Positions 46,001 through 56,990 are shown, numbered from the stretch's first letter. The stretch: 64,000 bases of DNA from Mycobacterium sp. ITM-2016-00316 (GCF_002968335.2 NZ_CP134398.1:2108001-2172000), one strand, 5' to 3'. The notes: a model not told the origin generated them from the sequence alone. Program-made: numbers and translations.

Positions 46001-46706
46001 GCACGAGTCGTTGATCGAAGCCCTTGGCGTGCGGTTGCCCGAGGATCTGCTCACCATCGCCCTGACTCACCGCAGCTTTTCCTATGAGAACGGCGGGCTG
46101 CCCACCAACGAGCGCCTGGAGTTCCTCGGCGACGCGGTGCTGGGTCTGACGATCACCGAGGAGCTCTACCACCGCCACCCCGATCGTCCCGAGGGCGACC
46201 TGGCCAAACTGCGTGCCAGCATCGTCAACACCCAGGCGCTGGCCGATGTCGGGCGCAAGCTCGGGCTCGGCACCCACCTGTTGCTCGGCAAGGGGGAGGA
46301 GAGCTCCGGCGGAGCCGACAAGTCCAGCATCCTCGCCGACGGTGTCGAATCCCTGCTGGGCGCAATTTATCTGAACCAGGGCAATGTGATTGCGCGGGAA
46401 GCGATCCTGCGGCTGTTCAGCGAACTGCTGGACACCGCACCGACACTCGGTGCCGGGCTGGACTGGAAGAGCAGCCTGCAGGAACTGTCCGTCGCCCGAG
46501 GCCTGGGCCCGCCGGCCTATACCGTCAGCGCTCAAGGGCCGGACCACGACAAGGAATTCACCGCGATCGTGGTGATCGCCGAGCGCCAATTCGGCCGCGG
46601 GGTCGGGCGCACCAAGAAAGAGGCAGAACTCAAGGCGGCCGCCGCAGCATGGAGCGCCATCGACGCCGCGGGCGACGACGAGACCGGGGATGCCGGAACT
46701 CCCTGA
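45984..46706 (+). CDS. rnc: ribonuclease III
   Basis: A 240-residue double-strand RNA endonuclease processing rRNA and mRNA. The signature '[20 protein letters not shown]' holds catalytic acidic residues, with the later Glu in '[17 protein letters not shown]'. A dsRNA-binding domain occupies about 160-228 ('[18 protein letters not shown]', '[18 protein letters not shown]'). A GTG at 45990 is an alternative start. Overlaps both neighbours. Confidence 0.96.
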   Translation: MPVTAEHESLIEALGVRLPEDLLTIALTHRSFSYENGGLPTNERLEFLGDAVLGLTITEELYHRHPDRPEGDLAKLRASIVNTQALADVGRKLGLGTHLLLGKGEESSGGADKSSILADGVESLLGAIYLNQGNVIAREAILRLFSELLDTAPTLGAGLDWKSSLQELSVARGLGPPAYTVSAQGPDHDKEFTAIVVIAERQFGRGVGRTKKEAELKAAAAAWSAIDAAGDDETGDAGTP

Positions 46707-47559
46707 GGTCGAGGTGGTGCGGCGGGGGCTGGCCGCACACATCCTTGACCGCACCATCACCGATGTGCAGGTGCTGCACCCACGCGCCGCGCGCAGGCAC
46801 CTCGCCGGCTCGATCGACCTGGCCGCGCGGCTGCGTGGCAACACCATCACCGGAACCGGCCGACGCGGAAAGTACTTGTGGCTTACCCTTTCCAGCGGTG
46901 ACGCGTTGGTCGTGCACCTCGGAATGAGCGGGCAGATGCTGCTCGGTGATGTCCCGAACCCGTCGCATCTGCGGATCGCCACGACGCTCGACAACGGTGT
47001 CTCGATGAATTTCGTCGACCAACGCACCTTCGGGGGTTGGATGCTCACCGATCTGGTGACCATCGACGGCACCGAGGTGCCCGAACCCGTCGCGCACATC
47101 GCCCGTGACCCGCTGGATCCCGAGTTCAACCGCGACGGCGTGGTCACGGTGTTGCGGCGCAAGCATTCCGAGATCAAGCGTCAGTTGCTGGACCAGACGG
47201 TGGTCTCCGGGATCGGCAATATCTACGCCGACGAGGCGCTCTGGCGGGCCAAGATCAACGGCGGCCGGCTGGCGTCGGCCCTGACCAGACGGCAACTGGC
47301 CGAGCTGCTGGACGCCGCCGCCGAGGTGATGACCGGCGCGCTGAGCCAGGGCGGGACGTCGTTCGATTCGCTGTATGTGAATGTCAACGGCGAATCCGGA
47401 TACTTCGAGCGCTCGCTGGAGGCCTACGGGCGCGTCGACCAAGGGTGCCGGCGCTGCGGTGCGGTGATGCAGCGCGACAAGTTCATGAACCGTTCGTCGT
47501 ACTACTGTCCCAAATGCCAACCGCCCCCGAGGATTCGGCGCACATCTAGCGCTGGCTGA
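46690..47559 (+). CDS. mutM: formamidopyrimidine-DNA glycosylase
   Basis: A 289-residue repair enzyme for 8-oxoguanine and ring-opened purines. The N-terminal Pro2-Glu3 of '[13 protein letters not shown]' is the catalytic pair; the helix-two-turn-helix is around '[17 protein letters not shown]', and the C-terminal zinc finger is 'CRRCG' with 'YYCPKCQ'. It is in one operon with rnc and DUF177. With mutT1 and ung it makes a third base-damage repair gene in this window. Its 3' end overlaps the convergent gene by 14 bp. Confidence 0.96.
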   Translation: MPELPEVEVVRRGLAAHILDRTITDVQVLHPRAARRHLAGSIDLAARLRGNTITGTGRRGKYLWLTLSSGDALVVHLGMSGQMLLGDVPNPSHLRIATTLDNGVSMNFVDQRTFGGWMLTDLVTIDGTEVPEPVAHIARDPLDPEFNRDGVVTVLRRKHSEIKRQLLDQTVVSGIGNIYADEALWRAKINGGRLASALTRRQLAELLDAAAEVMTGALSQGGTSFDSLYVNVNGESGYFERSLEAYGRVDQGCRRCGAVMQRDKFMNRSSYYCPKCQPPPRIRRTSSAG

Positions 47560-48190
47560 ACTCCACGGCTGCGGACATGCAGACCTTCCACTCGCCCGAT
47601 TCCTTGCGGAAGTAGGCGGTGTCGAACGGTCCGCCCGCATTCATCCTGGCCGATGCCACATCGCCCTTGACCGTGATGTCGGTCGCGGTGACTTCGGTGG
47701 TCGGGGCGCTCTGCGGAACGTCCATGCCCTCCAGGATGTCGCCGAGTTCGCCGAGGGCGCCGAACATCCCGGCCTCCGCGGCGCAGAAGTACTGACCGAG
47801 ATCGGAGAACTTCCCGGTGTTCCCGGCGGCGCCGAACTCCTCGACGAGCTGTTGGATCTGGGCTTCGTCGGTGGACACCAGGATCTGGTCACCGGAGCGG
47901 AACAGGAACACTCCGCCGACCACCAGCGCCGCGACGACCAGCACGCTGGCCACGCCGCCGAGAATCCACCAGGTTCCGTTGCTCTTCTTCGGGGGCTGCG
48001 GCGGATACCCGTACGGATAACCCGGAGGCGGAGCGCCGTAACCGTAGGGCTGCTGGTAGGGCTGCGCCGGTGGCGGCACCTCATAGGCCGGGTACTCGTA
48101 GGCCGGCGGCTGCTGGGGATCCCACGAACCTTGCTGTTGTGGACCCCACGGTCCCTGCGGCCCCGGTTGCTGCGGGGGGTAGTGCGTCAC
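47546..48190 (-). CDS. Pro/Tyr/Gln-rich single-pass membrane protein, DUF4878-like
   Basis: A 214-residue protein. Residues 1-68 are cytoplasmic and low-complexity ([13 protein letters not shown]..., YGYGAPPPG...). One membrane helix (about 72-94) follows, then an external domain '[27 protein letters not shown]' like the NTF2-fold lumenal domains of mycobacterial membrane proteins. No catalytic residue is seen. It is a single gene convergent with mutM. The precise role is unknown. Confidence 0.8.
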   Translation of the reverse strand: MTHYPPQQPGPQGPWGPQQQGSWDPQQPPAYEYPAYEVPPPAQPYQQPYGYGAPPPGYPYGYPPQPPKKSNGTWWILGGVASVLVVAALVVGGVFLFRSGDQILVSTDEAQIQQLVEEFGAAGNTGKFSDLGQYFCAAEAGMFGALGELGDILEGMDVPQSAPTTEVTATDITVKGDVASARMNAGGPFDTAYFRKESGEWKVCMSAAVEFSQR

Positions 48191-48238
48191 GGCGATAGCT
48201 CCTCAGCTGGTGTCGTTCAACACTAACTCGCGCCTCCG

Positions 48239-48244
48239 TAGACT
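48239..48244 (+). promoter_or_regulatory. -10 element for leaderless osmC-like gene
   Basis: TAGACT with 7 nt to the ATG at 48252. Confidence 0.55.
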
Positions 48245-48251
48245 CGCCGGA

Positions 48252-48662
48252 ATGACAGAACTGTGGGTCGAGCGGACCGGCGTGCGGCGCTACACCGGAC
48301 GCAGCACGCGGGGCGCGGAGGTGCTGGTGGGGTCCGAGGACGTCGAGGGCGTCTTCACACCCGGTGAGCTGATGAAGATCGCACTGGCCGCGTGCAGTGG
48401 GATGAGTAGCGACGCGCCGCTGCGCCGTCGCCTCGGCGACGATTACGCCACCACCATCCGGGTGTCCGGCGCGGCCGATCGGGAGCAGGAGCGGTACCCA
48501 CTGCTGGCCGAAACCCTGCAGATTGATCTGGCCGGGCTGTCCGAGGACGAGGTGAAGCGGCTGCTGGTCGTCGTCGAGCGCGCCATCGACCAGGTCTGCA
48601 CCGTCGGGCGCACCCTCAAATCGGGCACCGAGGTGACCTTCGAGGTGGAGAACGTTGGCTGA
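48252..48662 (+). CDS. OsmC/Ohr-family peroxiredoxin-like protein
   Basis: A 136-residue protein of the OsmC fold, which reduces organic hydroperoxides. The two redox cysteines are in 'ALAACSGMSSDAPL' and 'IDQVCTVGRTLKSGTEV'. The ATG at 48252 (MTELWVERTG) is supported by the leaderless hexamer; the frame to 48210 is not conserved. Equivalent to Rv2923c. It overlaps acyP by 8 bp. Confidence 0.9.
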   Translation: MTELWVERTGVRRYTGRSTRGAEVLVGSEDVEGVFTPGELMKIALAACSGMSSDAPLRRRLGDDYATTIRVSGAADREQERYPLLAETLQIDLAGLSEDEVKRLLVVVERAIDQVCTVGRTLKSGTEVTFEVENVG

Positions 48663-48948
48663 TTCCGGCGCGGATCAGCCGGTCCGGCTCAGCGCCTACG
48701 TCCACGGACACGTGCAGGGCGTGGGTTTCCGCTGGTGGACGCGTGCTCGGGCGCTGGAGCTCGGGTTGTCCGGGTATGCATCGAACCGGCCCGACGGGCG
48801 GGTGCACGTCGTGGCACAGGGGCCCCGGCCGGATTGTGAGCGGCTGCTGGACCACCTGAAATCCGGTCAGACTCCGGGAACGGTGGATGCGGTGATGGCC
48901 GATTGGTCGGCGGCGGGCGACCCGATTGACGGCTTCAGCGAACGTTAA
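48655..48948 (+). CDS. acyP: acylphosphatase
   Basis: A 97-residue enzyme hydrolysing acyl phosphates. '[18 protein letters not shown]' carries the catalytic Arg and phosphate loop, and '[17 protein letters not shown]' the catalytic Asn. A TTG start at 48655 inside the end of osmC fits the family N-terminus. smc follows after 26 bp with its own promoter. Confidence 0.95.
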   Translation: MADSGADQPVRLSAYVHGHVQGVGFRWWTRARALELGLSGYASNRPDGRVHVVAQGPRPDCERLLDHLKSGQTPGTVDAVMADWSAAGDPIDGFSER

Positions 48949-48960
48949 CCGCCGCGACGG

Positions 48961-48966
48961 TAGGGT
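48961..48966 (+). promoter_or_regulatory. -10 element for near-leaderless smc
   Basis: TAGGGT with 8 nt to the GTG at 48975. Confidence 0.5.
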
Positions 48967-48974
48967 TTCACCTC

Positions 48975-51900
48975 GTGCATCTCAAGAGTCTGACGCTGAA
49001 GGGCTTCAAGTCCTTCGCTGCGCCGACGACTCTGCGCTTCGAGCCGGGTATCACCTGCGTCGTCGGGCCCAACGGGTCGGGTAAATCCAACGTCGTCGAT
49101 GCCCTGACCTGGGTGATGGGCGAGCAGGGCGCCAAAACGCTGCGCGGCGGCAAGATGGAGGACGTCATCTTCGCCGGCACATCCTCGCGCGCCCCGCTGG
49201 GTCGCGCCGAGGTGACGCTGACCATCGACAACTCCGACAACGCGCTGCCCATCGAGTACAACGAGGTGTCCATCACGCGGCGGATGTTCCGCGACGGCGC
49301 CGGCGAGTACGAGATCAACGGCAGCAGTTGTCGCCTGATGGACGTGCAGGAGCTGCTCAGCGACTCCGGTATCGGCCGGGAAATGCACGTCATCGTCGGG
49401 CAGGGCAAGCTCTCGGAGATCCTGGAATCGCGTCCCGAGGACCGCCGCGCCTACATCGAGGAAGCGGCCGGCGTGCTCAAGCACCGCAAGCGCCGCGAAA
49501 AGGCCGTCCGCAAGCTCGACTCGATGCAGGCCAACCTGGCCCGGTTGACCGATCTGACCACCGAGTTGCGCCGACAGCTCAAACCGCTGGGCCGCCAAGC
49601 CGAGATGGCCCGCCGCGCCCAGACCATCCAGGCCGATCTGCGCGACGCCCGGCTGCGGCTGGCCGCCCACGACCTGCTGGTGCGCCAGACCGAGTTCAAC
49701 GACACCAACCAGGCCGAGACCACGCTGCGCCGCGAACACGACGACGTGACGACGCGGCTGGAGGTTGCCACCGTCGAGCTGGCCGCCCATGAGAGCGCCG
49801 TGACCGAGCTGACCGAACGCGCCGAGGCCGCCCAGCAGACCTGGTTCCGGCTGTCCGCGCTGGCCGAACGGGTCAGCGCGACAGTACGCATCGCCAATGA
49901 CCGCACCCAGCTGCTCGACGCCGAACCGGAAACGGACTCCGGCCGCGACCCCGACGCCCTGGAGGCCGAGGCCGACGAGGTCGCCGCGCGTGAGCAGGAG
50001 TTGCTGGCGGAGCTGGAGGCCTCGCGCGAGACCCTGGAGTACGCCCGCGCCGAACTCGCCGAACGTGAACGCATCGCCGCCGACGCCGAGCAGGCGCACC
50101 GGGCGGCCGCGCGCGCCGAGGCCGATCGCCGGGAAGGTCTGGCCCGGCTGTCCGGTCAGGTCGACACCATGCGCAGCCGGGTGGAATCCACCGATGACGA
50201 GGTCGCCCGGCTGACTGCCCGCATCGAGGAAGCCGCGACCCGAGTTCAGCAGGCCCAGGCCAACTTCGAGAACGTGCAGGCACGCGTCGGCGAACTGGAC
50301 GAGGGCGAGGTCGGTCTCGACGATCAGCACGACCGTTCGATCACCGCACTGCGCACCGCCGACGAGCGGGTCGCCGAACTACAGTCCGCCGAGCGGGCCG
50401 CCGAACGGCAGGCCGCCTCGCTGCACGCCCGTATCGACGCGCTGTCGATGGGCCTGGCGCGCAAGGACGGGGCCGCCTGGCTGTCGGAGAACCACGGCGG
50501 CACAGGGCTTTTCGGGTCGGTCGCCAAGTTGGTGCGGGTACGCCCCGGCTACGAGGTTGCGGTGGCGACGGTGCTCGGCCCGGCTGCCGACGCGCTGGCC
50601 GCCGAGAACGTCGGCGTTGCCCGTGCGGCCGTCGCCGCGTTGAAGGAAGCCGACGGGGGACGGGCATCGATCCTGCTCGGGGACTGGCCCGTGCATCCCG
50701 CCCACAACGGCGAGGCGCTGCCCGCCGGCGGGCAGTGGGCGATCGATCTGGTGGAGGCTCCCGACCGGCTGCGCGGCGCGATCAGCGCGCTGCTGTCCGG
50801 TGTGGCCGTGGTCGACGACCTGTCGGCGGCGCTGAGCCTGGTGGCAGAGCGGCCGCATCTGCGGGTCGCGACCGCCGAGGGCGACCTGGTCGGCGCCGGC
50901 TGGGTCAGCGGCGGATCGGATCGCAAGGTCTCGACGCTGGAGATCGCTTCCGAAATCGAAAAGGCCCGAACAGAACTCACCAACGTGGAACGTCAGGCCG
51001 GGGAGGTGACGGCGGCCCTGGCGGGCGCCAAAGAGGAACAGGCGGCCCGCCAGGATGCGGCCGAGCAGGCATTGGCGGCGCTCAACGAATCCGACGCCGC
51101 GATCTCGTCGATCTACGAGCAGCTGGGTCGGCTCGGTCAGGAATCTCGGAACGCCGACGCCGAATGGCAGCGGCTGATCAAGCAACGCGACGAGCTGGAG
51201 GCCGGCCGGACGACCGCGGTCGAGGAGCTCACCGAACTGGAGACCCGGCTGCACAACGCGCAGCAGTCGCCGATGTTCGAGGTCGACGATACCGAGGATC
51301 GCCAGGAGTTCACGCTGGCCGCCGAGACCGCGCGGGCCACCGAGGTGGAGGCCCGTCTGGCGGTGCGCACCGCCGAAGAACGCGCGAACGCCGTTCGGGG
51401 GCGGGCTGATTCGCTGCGCCGGTCGGCTGCGGCCGAGCGTGAGTCGCGGCTGCGTGCTGCTCGGGCTCGGGAGGCCCGCGAGCATGCAGCGACCGTCGCG
51501 ATCGCCGTGGCCGAGTCGGGTCGGCTGGTCGCGGCCCGATTGGCGGCCACAGTGGCGTTGGCCTCGCGCACTCGCGACCAGGTGGCCGCCGAGCGTTCGC
51601 AGCGCACCGAGGCGCTGAACCGGGCCCGCACCGAGGTCAACGAGTTGGGTGCCCGGATCAATGCGCTGACCGATTCACTGCACCGTGACGAGGTGGCCAA
51701 AGCCCAAGCGGCACTGCGTATCGAGCAGCTCGAGCAGCAGGCGCTGGAGCAGTTCGGGTTGGCCGCCGCCGACCTGATCGCCGAGTACGGACCCGACAAT
51801 CCGCTGCCGCCGACCGAGCTGGAGATGGCCGAGTACGAGCAGGCCAAGGAGCGCGGCGAGCAGGTCACCGCGCCGGCGCCGATGCCGTTCGACCGGCCCA

Positions 51901-52562
51901 CCCAGGAGCGGCGCGCGAAGAAAGCCGAGCGTGAGCTCAACGAGCTGGGCCGGGTCAATCCGCTGGCGCTGGAGGAGTTCGCGGCGCTGGAAGAGCGCTA
52001 CAACTTCCTGTCCACCCAGCTGGAGGACGTAAAGGGCGCCCGGAAGGACCTGCTGGACGTCATCGAGGATGTCGATGCCCGCATCCTGACGGTTTTTACC
52101 GAGGCCTACGCCGATGTGGAGCGCGAATTCACCCAGGTGTTCGCGTCGCTGTTCCCCGGTGGTGAGGGCCGGCTGCTGCTGACCAACCCTGGCGATCTGC
52201 TGACCACCGGTATCGAGGTCGAGGCGCGCCCGCCGGGTAAGAAGGTCAAGCGGCTGTCGCTGCTGTCCGGTGGCGAGAAGTCGCTGACCGCGGTGGCCAT
52301 GTTGGTGGCCATCTTCCGGGCGCGGCCGTCCCCGTTCTACATCATGGACGAGGTCGAAGCGGCGCTGGACGATGTCAACCTGCGCCGACTGCTCGGGTTG
52401 TTCGAGCAGCTGCGGGAGAAATCGCAGCTCATCGTCATCACCCACCAGAAACCGACGATGGAGATCGCCGATGCCCTGTATGGCGTCACCATGCAGGGCG
52501 ATGGCATCACACAGGTGATTTCGCAGCGCATGCGCGGGCAGGACCTGGCGACCACGGGCTGA
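48975..52562 (+). CDS. smc: chromosome segregation protein SMC
   Basis: A 1195-residue condensin ATPase. Walker A is '[18 protein letters not shown]' near residue 32, followed by a long coiled coil rich in Ala, Glu and Arg, a hinge at about 510-630 ('[19 protein letters not shown]...'), a return coil, then the signature '[16 protein letters not shown]' and Walker B '[13 protein letters not shown]'. The GTG start is 8 nt after TAGGGT. In M. tuberculosis ftsY comes next; here about 9 kb of other genes lies between. Confidence 0.97.
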   Translation: MHLKSLTLKGFKSFAAPTTLRFEPGITCVVGPNGSGKSNVVDALTWVMGEQGAKTLRGGKMEDVIFAGTSSRAPLGRAEVTLTIDNSDNALPIEYNEVSITRRMFRDGAGEYEINGSSCRLMDVQELLSDSGIGREMHVIVGQGKLSEILESRPEDRRAYIEEAAGVLKHRKRREKAVRKLDSMQANLARLTDLTTELRRQLKPLGRQAEMARRAQTIQADLRDARLRLAAHDLLVRQTEFNDTNQAETTLRREHDDVTTRLEVATVELAAHESAVTELTERAEAAQQTWFRLSALAERVSATVRIANDRTQLLDAEPETDSGRDPDALEAEADEVAAREQELLAELEASRETLEYARAELAERERIAADAEQAHRAAARAEADRREGLARLSGQVDTMRSRVESTDDEVARLTARIEEAATRVQQAQANFENVQARVGELDEGEVGLDDQHDRSITALRTADERVAELQSAERAAERQAASLHARIDALSMGLARKDGAAWLSENHGGTGLFGSVAKLVRVRPGYEVAVATVLGPAADALAAENVGVARAAVAALKEADGGRASILLGDWPVHPAHNGEALPAGGQWAIDLVEAPDRLRGAISALLSGVAVVDDLSAALSLVAERPHLRVATAEGDLVGAGWVSGGSDRKVSTLEIASEIEKARTELTNVERQAGEVTAALAGAKEEQAARQDAAEQALAALNESDAAISSIYEQLGRLGQESRNADAEWQRLIKQRDELEAGRTTAVEELTELETRLHNAQQSPMFEVDDTEDRQEFTLAAETARATEVEARLAVRTAEERANAVRGRADSLRRSAAAERESRLRAARAREAREHAATVAIAVAESGRLVAARLAATVALASRTRDQVAAERSQRTEALNRARTEVNELGARINALTDSLHRDEVAKAQAALRIEQLEQQALEQFGLAAADLIAEYGPDNPLPPTELEMAEYEQAKERGEQVTAPAPMPFDRPTQERRAKKAERELNELGRVNPLALEEFAALEERYNFLSTQLEDVKGARKDLLDVIEDVDARILTVFTEAYADVEREFTQVFASLFPGGEGRLLLTNPGDLLTTGIEVEARPPGKKVKRLSLLSGGEKSLTAVAMLVAIFRARPSPFYIMDEVEAALDDVNLRRLLGLFEQLREKSQLIVITHQKPTMEIADALYGVTMQGDGITQVISQRMRGQDLATTG

Positions 52563-52635
52563 TTTTGGTGTGCCCTCGGGGTGCGCAGCTCCGGTAGGGT
52601 TTTTTGGCGAGGAGTGTGTCGCGGGAGGGGGCTTC

Positions 52636-53385
52636 ATGACACTCGAACCGTTGAAGGTGGACGCCGAGTTGCTCGGTGCGGCGGGGCAGCGGTTGTTGAC
52701 TGCGGCCCAGGGCCTGCCCGATGCGCCGGAGGCGTTCACCCCCGGGTACGGGTCGGACGCGTTGTCGCAGGCGTTATCGGCCGATGTGCCCAAGGCCGAG
52801 GCCCCGATCATCGAGGGTCTGCCGCCATTGAAGCAGGCCGCCATCGGCACCGCAGAGTCCGTCGTCGAAGCGGCCCGGCGGTATCTGAGCGCCGATTCGC
52901 ACCTCAAGAGCAAGATCGAAGAGACGATGAACCAGCCGACCGTCGGCGGCTCATCCGGTGGCGGTGGAATTGCTTCCCCGGCAACGGGTTCCGGGGGTGG
53001 TGGTGCGGCTGCAGCCGGTGCACCCGCCGTTGCCGGCGGGAGTGCGGGCGGCGGCATGGGCGCCATGGGCGGGATGATGGGCATGCCCATGCAGATGGCC
53101 CAGCAAGCCGGCCAGATCCCGCAGCAGATCGGCGGCATGGCCGCGTCGCTGCCGCAGTCGGTGATGCAGGGCGCACAGCAGGTGGGGGGTCAGGTCCAGC
53201 AGATGGTCGAGCAGTTCAGCGGCAACGAGCCCGACGAAAAGGGTGAGGCGGCTGAGTCCGGCGGCAAGCATCGCGCTGAGGAGGCACCTGCCGGTGCCGC
53301 GCCGGGACAGGACGAGGGCGAGCGCGCCCCCGCGGCGTCTTTGTCGAGGCCGGCCACCCCCGCGGATCCGACGATCAACTTGTAG
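52636..53385 (+). CDS. EspC-like type VII secretion substrate with Gly/Met-rich tail
   Basis: A 249-residue protein. Residues 1-95 look like the EspC/EspF helical hairpin (MTLEPLKVDAELLGAAGQRL...), ending in 'AARRYLSADSHL', which holds a YxxxD export motif. Then come a Gly/Ala/Met-rich linker ('GGGMGAMGGMMGMPMQM') and an acidic tail. The GGGAGGGGGC run before the ATG at 52636 gives the ribosome site. It converges with the EspK-like gene, 12 bp away. An ESX secretion apparatus is not encoded in this window, so export would use one encoded elsewhere. Confidence 0.7.
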   Translation: MTLEPLKVDAELLGAAGQRLLTAAQGLPDAPEAFTPGYGSDALSQALSADVPKAEAPIIEGLPPLKQAAIGTAESVVEAARRYLSADSHLKSKIEETMNQPTVGGSSGGGGIASPATGSGGGGAAAAGAPAVAGGSAGGGMGAMGGMMGMPMQMAQQAGQIPQQIGGMAASLPQSVMQGAQQVGGQVQQMVEQFSGNEPDEKGEAAESGGKHRAEEAPAGAAPGQDEGERAPAASLSRPATPADPTINL

Positions 53386-53397
53386 GTGTGGTGCCGA

Positions 53398-55704
53398 TCA
53401 GCTCACCATTGCGGCGAGCGCGTCGGTGCTGAGCACGCTGATGTGTTGCCAGTAAATCCATTCCGCGATGGCGGCCCTCTGCAGTTCGGCGTCTTGCGCG
53501 GTGTGGGCGCGGAACAGCGCGACGTCCTGCAGATGGTCGGCGTAGGCGACCATCGCCTTGAGGTGTGCGCCGGCACGGTCGGGGTTGGCGCTGAGCAGTG
53601 GTTTGCAGACCTCCAGCAGCAGGTTGATCCTGTTGTCGGCGGGCGGGGTGTTGTCGGCGGGGGCCGGCGGCAGCAGTTCGGTCAACCCGCTGGCACTGAT
53701 ACCTGCAAGCTTGGTGGCGACTTCTGGCGCGATGACTTCTAACCGGTTGCGGCCCTGCATCTTTCCGCTGGGCGGCATGTCCTCGGCCGTGATGATATCC
53801 CGCGCGGCGCCGAGGTCGAAGCCCTTGAGGTTTTCTTCGGTGCCGGCCACGGCCTGCAGTGTGACGTCGTGGTGGCGGGCCCATTCCTGCACCGCCAGTA
53901 GGGGATAGGTGGCCCAGGTGCCGCGAGTCTGGGCGGGGATCGTTTCGTCCGCGGTGACCATGCGGACCTGTTCGGGCAGGTGTACGTGTTCGGGGATGTA
54001 GGCCAGGCCGTAGTTGTTGGCGGTCAGGATCTGGCCATCGGAGGTGATGGCGGTGATCCAGAACAGGCTGGGGTCGGTGATGTCGACGTTGAGGGCGGCG
54101 GCTATGTGGCGGGCGTGTTGGCGGGCAGTGGGTCCCTTGTGGCGCAGCGCGCCGGCGGTGGCGGCGTTGGCGATGGCGTCGCGTTCGGCACGGGCGGCCG
54201 AGATCGGTACCGGCGCTGCGGCTCCGCCGGCGGCGCCCTGGTTGGTGGAGGCTGGGGCGACGGCGGGGCCGACGGGTCCTGCGCCGGGCGAGACGGGTGC
54301 TGCGGGTGCCGGGGTGGACGGGTTTCCCAGCGGCATGGGTGGGGCGCCGGTGGGTGCGGCGGGCGCCGGTGGTGCAGTGGGGGTCGGGGCGCTGGTCACC
54401 GGCGTGCTGTGGTTGGTGGCTGCGGCCGGTGCCGTGGAGCCGGTGGTGTCGGCCTGCTGGTAGACCGGTGCGACCGGCTGAGCCGCCGGTGCTGCGGGGC
54501 CGAGCGGTGTCTGGTTGAGCGGCATCGGGTTGGCGTTCGCGGCCTTGGTGGCGTCGGTGAAGCCCTTCTGGAAGTCCTGCTGCGGAGTGCTGACCGGTGC
54601 GGGGCCGGAACCTTGCCCTGGGCCGGCTGTTGCTGCGGGTGCTTGGGGTCCGCCCCCGCCTGTTCCGCCGGTTGGGCTTTGGGTGCCGCCGATGCTGGGG
54701 CCGGTGCTTGAGACTGGCGAAGTCGGTTGGGCCACGGATGACGCGGCCGGAAAGGTCGGCCCGTTGGGTGAAGACAGGGAGGGAGTCGGTGTCGGTGTTG
54801 ATGGCGTAGTTGACGCCCCTGTCTGTACTTGGGTGGTGCGGCCAAAGTCAGGAGGTGGCGACACTCCGACCGGCGGCTTCGTCGGGTTCGGCGGGATTGC
54901 TGGCAGCCCTCCCTGTGATTCGGTTGACCGACCGACGGCCGGGGCCACTTGATCGGCGGGCGCCGGCGACTGTCGACCCGGTTCGGCCGGTTGTTCTGCT
55001 GCCGGCTCCTGCGGGTTGGCGACAACTCCAAGCTGAGATTCGCTAGATCGCCCTATTGCGGGGCCTGAAGACGGTGTCGTAGTCGGAGCCATATTGGAGA
55101 CGCCATTGGAGGGTGACCGTGCCTGGGTTGCATTTGGAGCTGGCGTTGCACCTGACGGGGGAGTGCGAGTGAGCTGGTCCAGTGCTGTTTTGTACTGTTC
55201 GTCAGTCATCGTCGCGCCAGGAAATGAAGCGCGTGACGCAGCATTCTCGACATCGGACACGTTAGCGGAGTGCGCGCCTTGAATGATGTCTTCAATCGCT
55301 GACTGGCGAGCTTCAGGATTGAGACTAGTTCCCTCCAGTTTAGCGATCTCCGCTTCAGCTGAAACGACTCTGTTGAAAATAGAAATCTTAGTTGCCAATA
55401 TTGTGTCAAAAGTACTGCTCAACCAAGAGATCGCTTTGACAATATTGGCTTGCTGACCTGTCGTCTCCGAGATTATTCGCTGAATTGCAGATAGGCCAGA
55501 ATTGGCGCCACTTCCCGACCATATATTCCCGGCTGATAACTCAGATTGCTCGTGTAACCACGCTTCTAGCTGGTGGGTCATGTTCTGAAGAACCGAGGTA
55601 AGTCTAGACGCGCGGTCTAAAAACTCCTGCTCGTCGGTGTCTGGCCAACCTCCAGGCATGAGCATCCGATCGGTGTGTCTACCGGTCGGCCTAGCGAACC
55701 CCAT
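53398..55704 (-). CDS. EspK-like ESX-1 secretion-associated protein, orphan copy
   Basis: A 768-residue protein. The start 'MGFARPTGRHTDRML' and 'IWSGSGANSGLSAI' (WxG) match the EspK N-terminus. Residues about 190-540 are Pro/Ala/Thr/Gly-rich and disordered. The C-terminal domain (about 545-768) has 'LFWITAITSDGQILTANNYGLAYIPE' and 'AAIAEWIYWQHISVLSTDALAA', conserved in EspK (Rv3879c). EspK binds an ESX-1 substrate and takes it to the membrane. Its 5' part (55.1-55.7 kb) is clearly richer in A+T than its 3' part. It follows the membrane-protein gene by 6 bp. Confidence 0.82.
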   Translation of the reverse strand: MGFARPTGRHTDRMLMPGGWPDTDEQEFLDRASRLTSVLQNMTHQLEAWLHEQSELSAGNIWSGSGANSGLSAIQRIISETTGQQANIVKAISWLSSTFDTILATKISIFNRVVSAEAEIAKLEGTSLNPEARQSAIEDIIQGAHSANVSDVENAASRASFPGATMTDEQYKTALDQLTRTPPSGATPAPNATQARSPSNGVSNMAPTTTPSSGPAIGRSSESQLGVVANPQEPAAEQPAEPGRQSPAPADQVAPAVGRSTESQGGLPAIPPNPTKPPVGVSPPPDFGRTTQVQTGASTTPSTPTPTPSLSSPNGPTFPAASSVAQPTSPVSSTGPSIGGTQSPTGGTGGGGPQAPAATAGPGQGSGPAPVSTPQQDFQKGFTDATKAANANPMPLNQTPLGPAAPAAQPVAPVYQQADTTGSTAPAAATNHSTPVTSAPTPTAPPAPAAPTGAPPMPLGNPSTPAPAAPVSPGAGPVGPAVAPASTNQGAAGGAAAPVPISAARAERDAIANAATAGALRHKGPTARQHARHIAAALNVDITDPSLFWITAITSDGQILTANNYGLAYIPEHVHLPEQVRMVTADETIPAQTRGTWATYPLLAVQEWARHHDVTLQAVAGTEENLKGFDLGAARDIITAEDMPPSGKMQGRNRLEVIAPEVATKLAGISASGLTELLPPAPADNTPPADNRINLLLEVCKPLLSANPDRAGAHLKAMVAYADHLQDVALFRAHTAQDAELQRAAIAEWIYWQHISVLSTDALAAMVS

Positions 55705-55710
55705 CCGTCA

Positions 55711-56835
55711 TCAACTTCCCACTGCGGCGCACGCGTTGAAGACCATCAGATATCCGAGCGTTCCAACCGATGACAGGTAGCTGTCCGCTGATGTGTAGCT
55801 TGGAATTGCCTGGACGTAGGCTAGGAAATACTGCGAGGAAAGCCTTGCAAAATCCGCTACCAAAGCATTGCCGCTTTGCGCCCCCAAGGCTTGGGTGTCT
55901 TCAGCGAAACCTGTCATGATGGGCGATACAGATTCCATCATGTTGCGATGGTCCGGTGTCCAGTCACTTGCCGGGTCAGTTGCGTCCCATTCGCGCCATG
56001 CTGTCGAGTCTGCCTCGAATCTCTTTACCAGCTGCGACCATTCAGCGCAGAATTCCGATTCCGAGGCTCCGATAAAGGTCTCTGGTGATTCTAAGGGCCT
56101 AGGCGGGGCCGCCGAGCCTGCAGCGGGGTTACTAGAATTTACCAGCGGTCGCCGAGCTGCTGCAGCGCCATTGTCGATGGCCCCGCAGATGGATGTGATT
56201 GAGTCGGAGGTGTCACTCGCCGTAACTGCCAAGGAATTGTTGATCGGTGTATACGTTGGAATTGCATCCGCGTATGCGCGCCAGTACGCGACTGATTGTT
56301 CGTACAATTCACGCATGATTCGGTGCGGCGTTAGCTTTGCGAGTCCGAGCGTTTGGTCGGCCGCACGGCGCATAGCATCTGCGGTTGCTTCATGAAGCTG
56401 TCTGTCGGCGGCATTCCACGACGAGCTAGGGACGGCGTAGTTTCGCTTGTCCCAACCCTGTCTCTGCTGATTGGCGAGAGTGCTAATAATCGGCCGCCAT
56501 GGCTCACACGTCGGATCCTCGGTAATGATCGAAACCGGCCCAGTGTCGTTCGCGCTCGCAATCTCACCGGCTGCCGGCGGGTTTCCGTTGGCAGCCTGCG
56601 TGGTCCCGCCCCCGCCATCCCGCGTGAAAAGCAGTGTGGCGCCTACGGATATGGCAATCACTAGTAGCACTGCCACGCCAATCAACAACCACTTCAGGCT
56701 GTTGTTTTTGATTGGCGGCTGCGGCGGGCCCCAGCCCTGCTGCGGAGGCCACGCGCCGGATCCGTACGGCGGCTGGCCCTGCCCATAGGGCGGCTGCGGT
56801 GGACCCCAATTACCTGGTGGCGGTGGATTCGTCAC
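55711..56835 (-). CDS. single-pass membrane protein with two repeated extracellular domains
   Basis: A 374-residue protein. A Pro/Gly/Gln-rich N-terminus is followed by one membrane helix ('LKWLLIGVAVLLVIAISVGATLLF'), then two related external units of about 110 residues. Each starts near a Cys-x-x-Trp ('TCEPW', 'FCAEW'), contains 'YADAIPTYT' or 'YVQAIPSYT', and ends at a Cys ('SITSICGA', 'VFNACAA'). The GTG at 56835 is chosen; the frame is open to 56901. It is upstream of and likely co-transcribed with the EspK-like gene. Base use is A+T-rich for the genome. No known function. Confidence 0.7.
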   Translation of the reverse strand: MTNPPPPGNWGPPQPPYGQGQPPYGSGAWPPQQGWGPPQPPIKNNSLKWLLIGVAVLLVIAISVGATLLFTRDGGGGTTQAANGNPPAAGEIASANDTGPVSIITEDPTCEPWRPIISTLANQQRQGWDKRNYAVPSSSWNAADRQLHEATADAMRRAADQTLGLAKLTPHRIMRELYEQSVAYWRAYADAIPTYTPINNSLAVTASDTSDSITSICGAIDNGAAAARRPLVNSSNPAAGSAAPPRPLESPETFIGASESEFCAEWSQLVKRFEADSTAWREWDATDPASDWTPDHRNMMESVSPIMTGFAEDTQALGAQSGNALVADFARLSSQYFLAYVQAIPSYTSADSYLSSVGTLGYLMVFNACAAVGS

Positions 56836-56990
56836 TGGCGCCACCCCTGATAATCGCGCGCCGTCACCGATCCACCCCCGTTGCCGTCGAACATCCCTCA
56901 ACCGATGCTAGCCACATGGCCCGAATGCCAGTTTAAGTGAGCCGGTGCGCACTCCAGTGCACTTCTTTCACCGCAGTACCACTACAAGTT

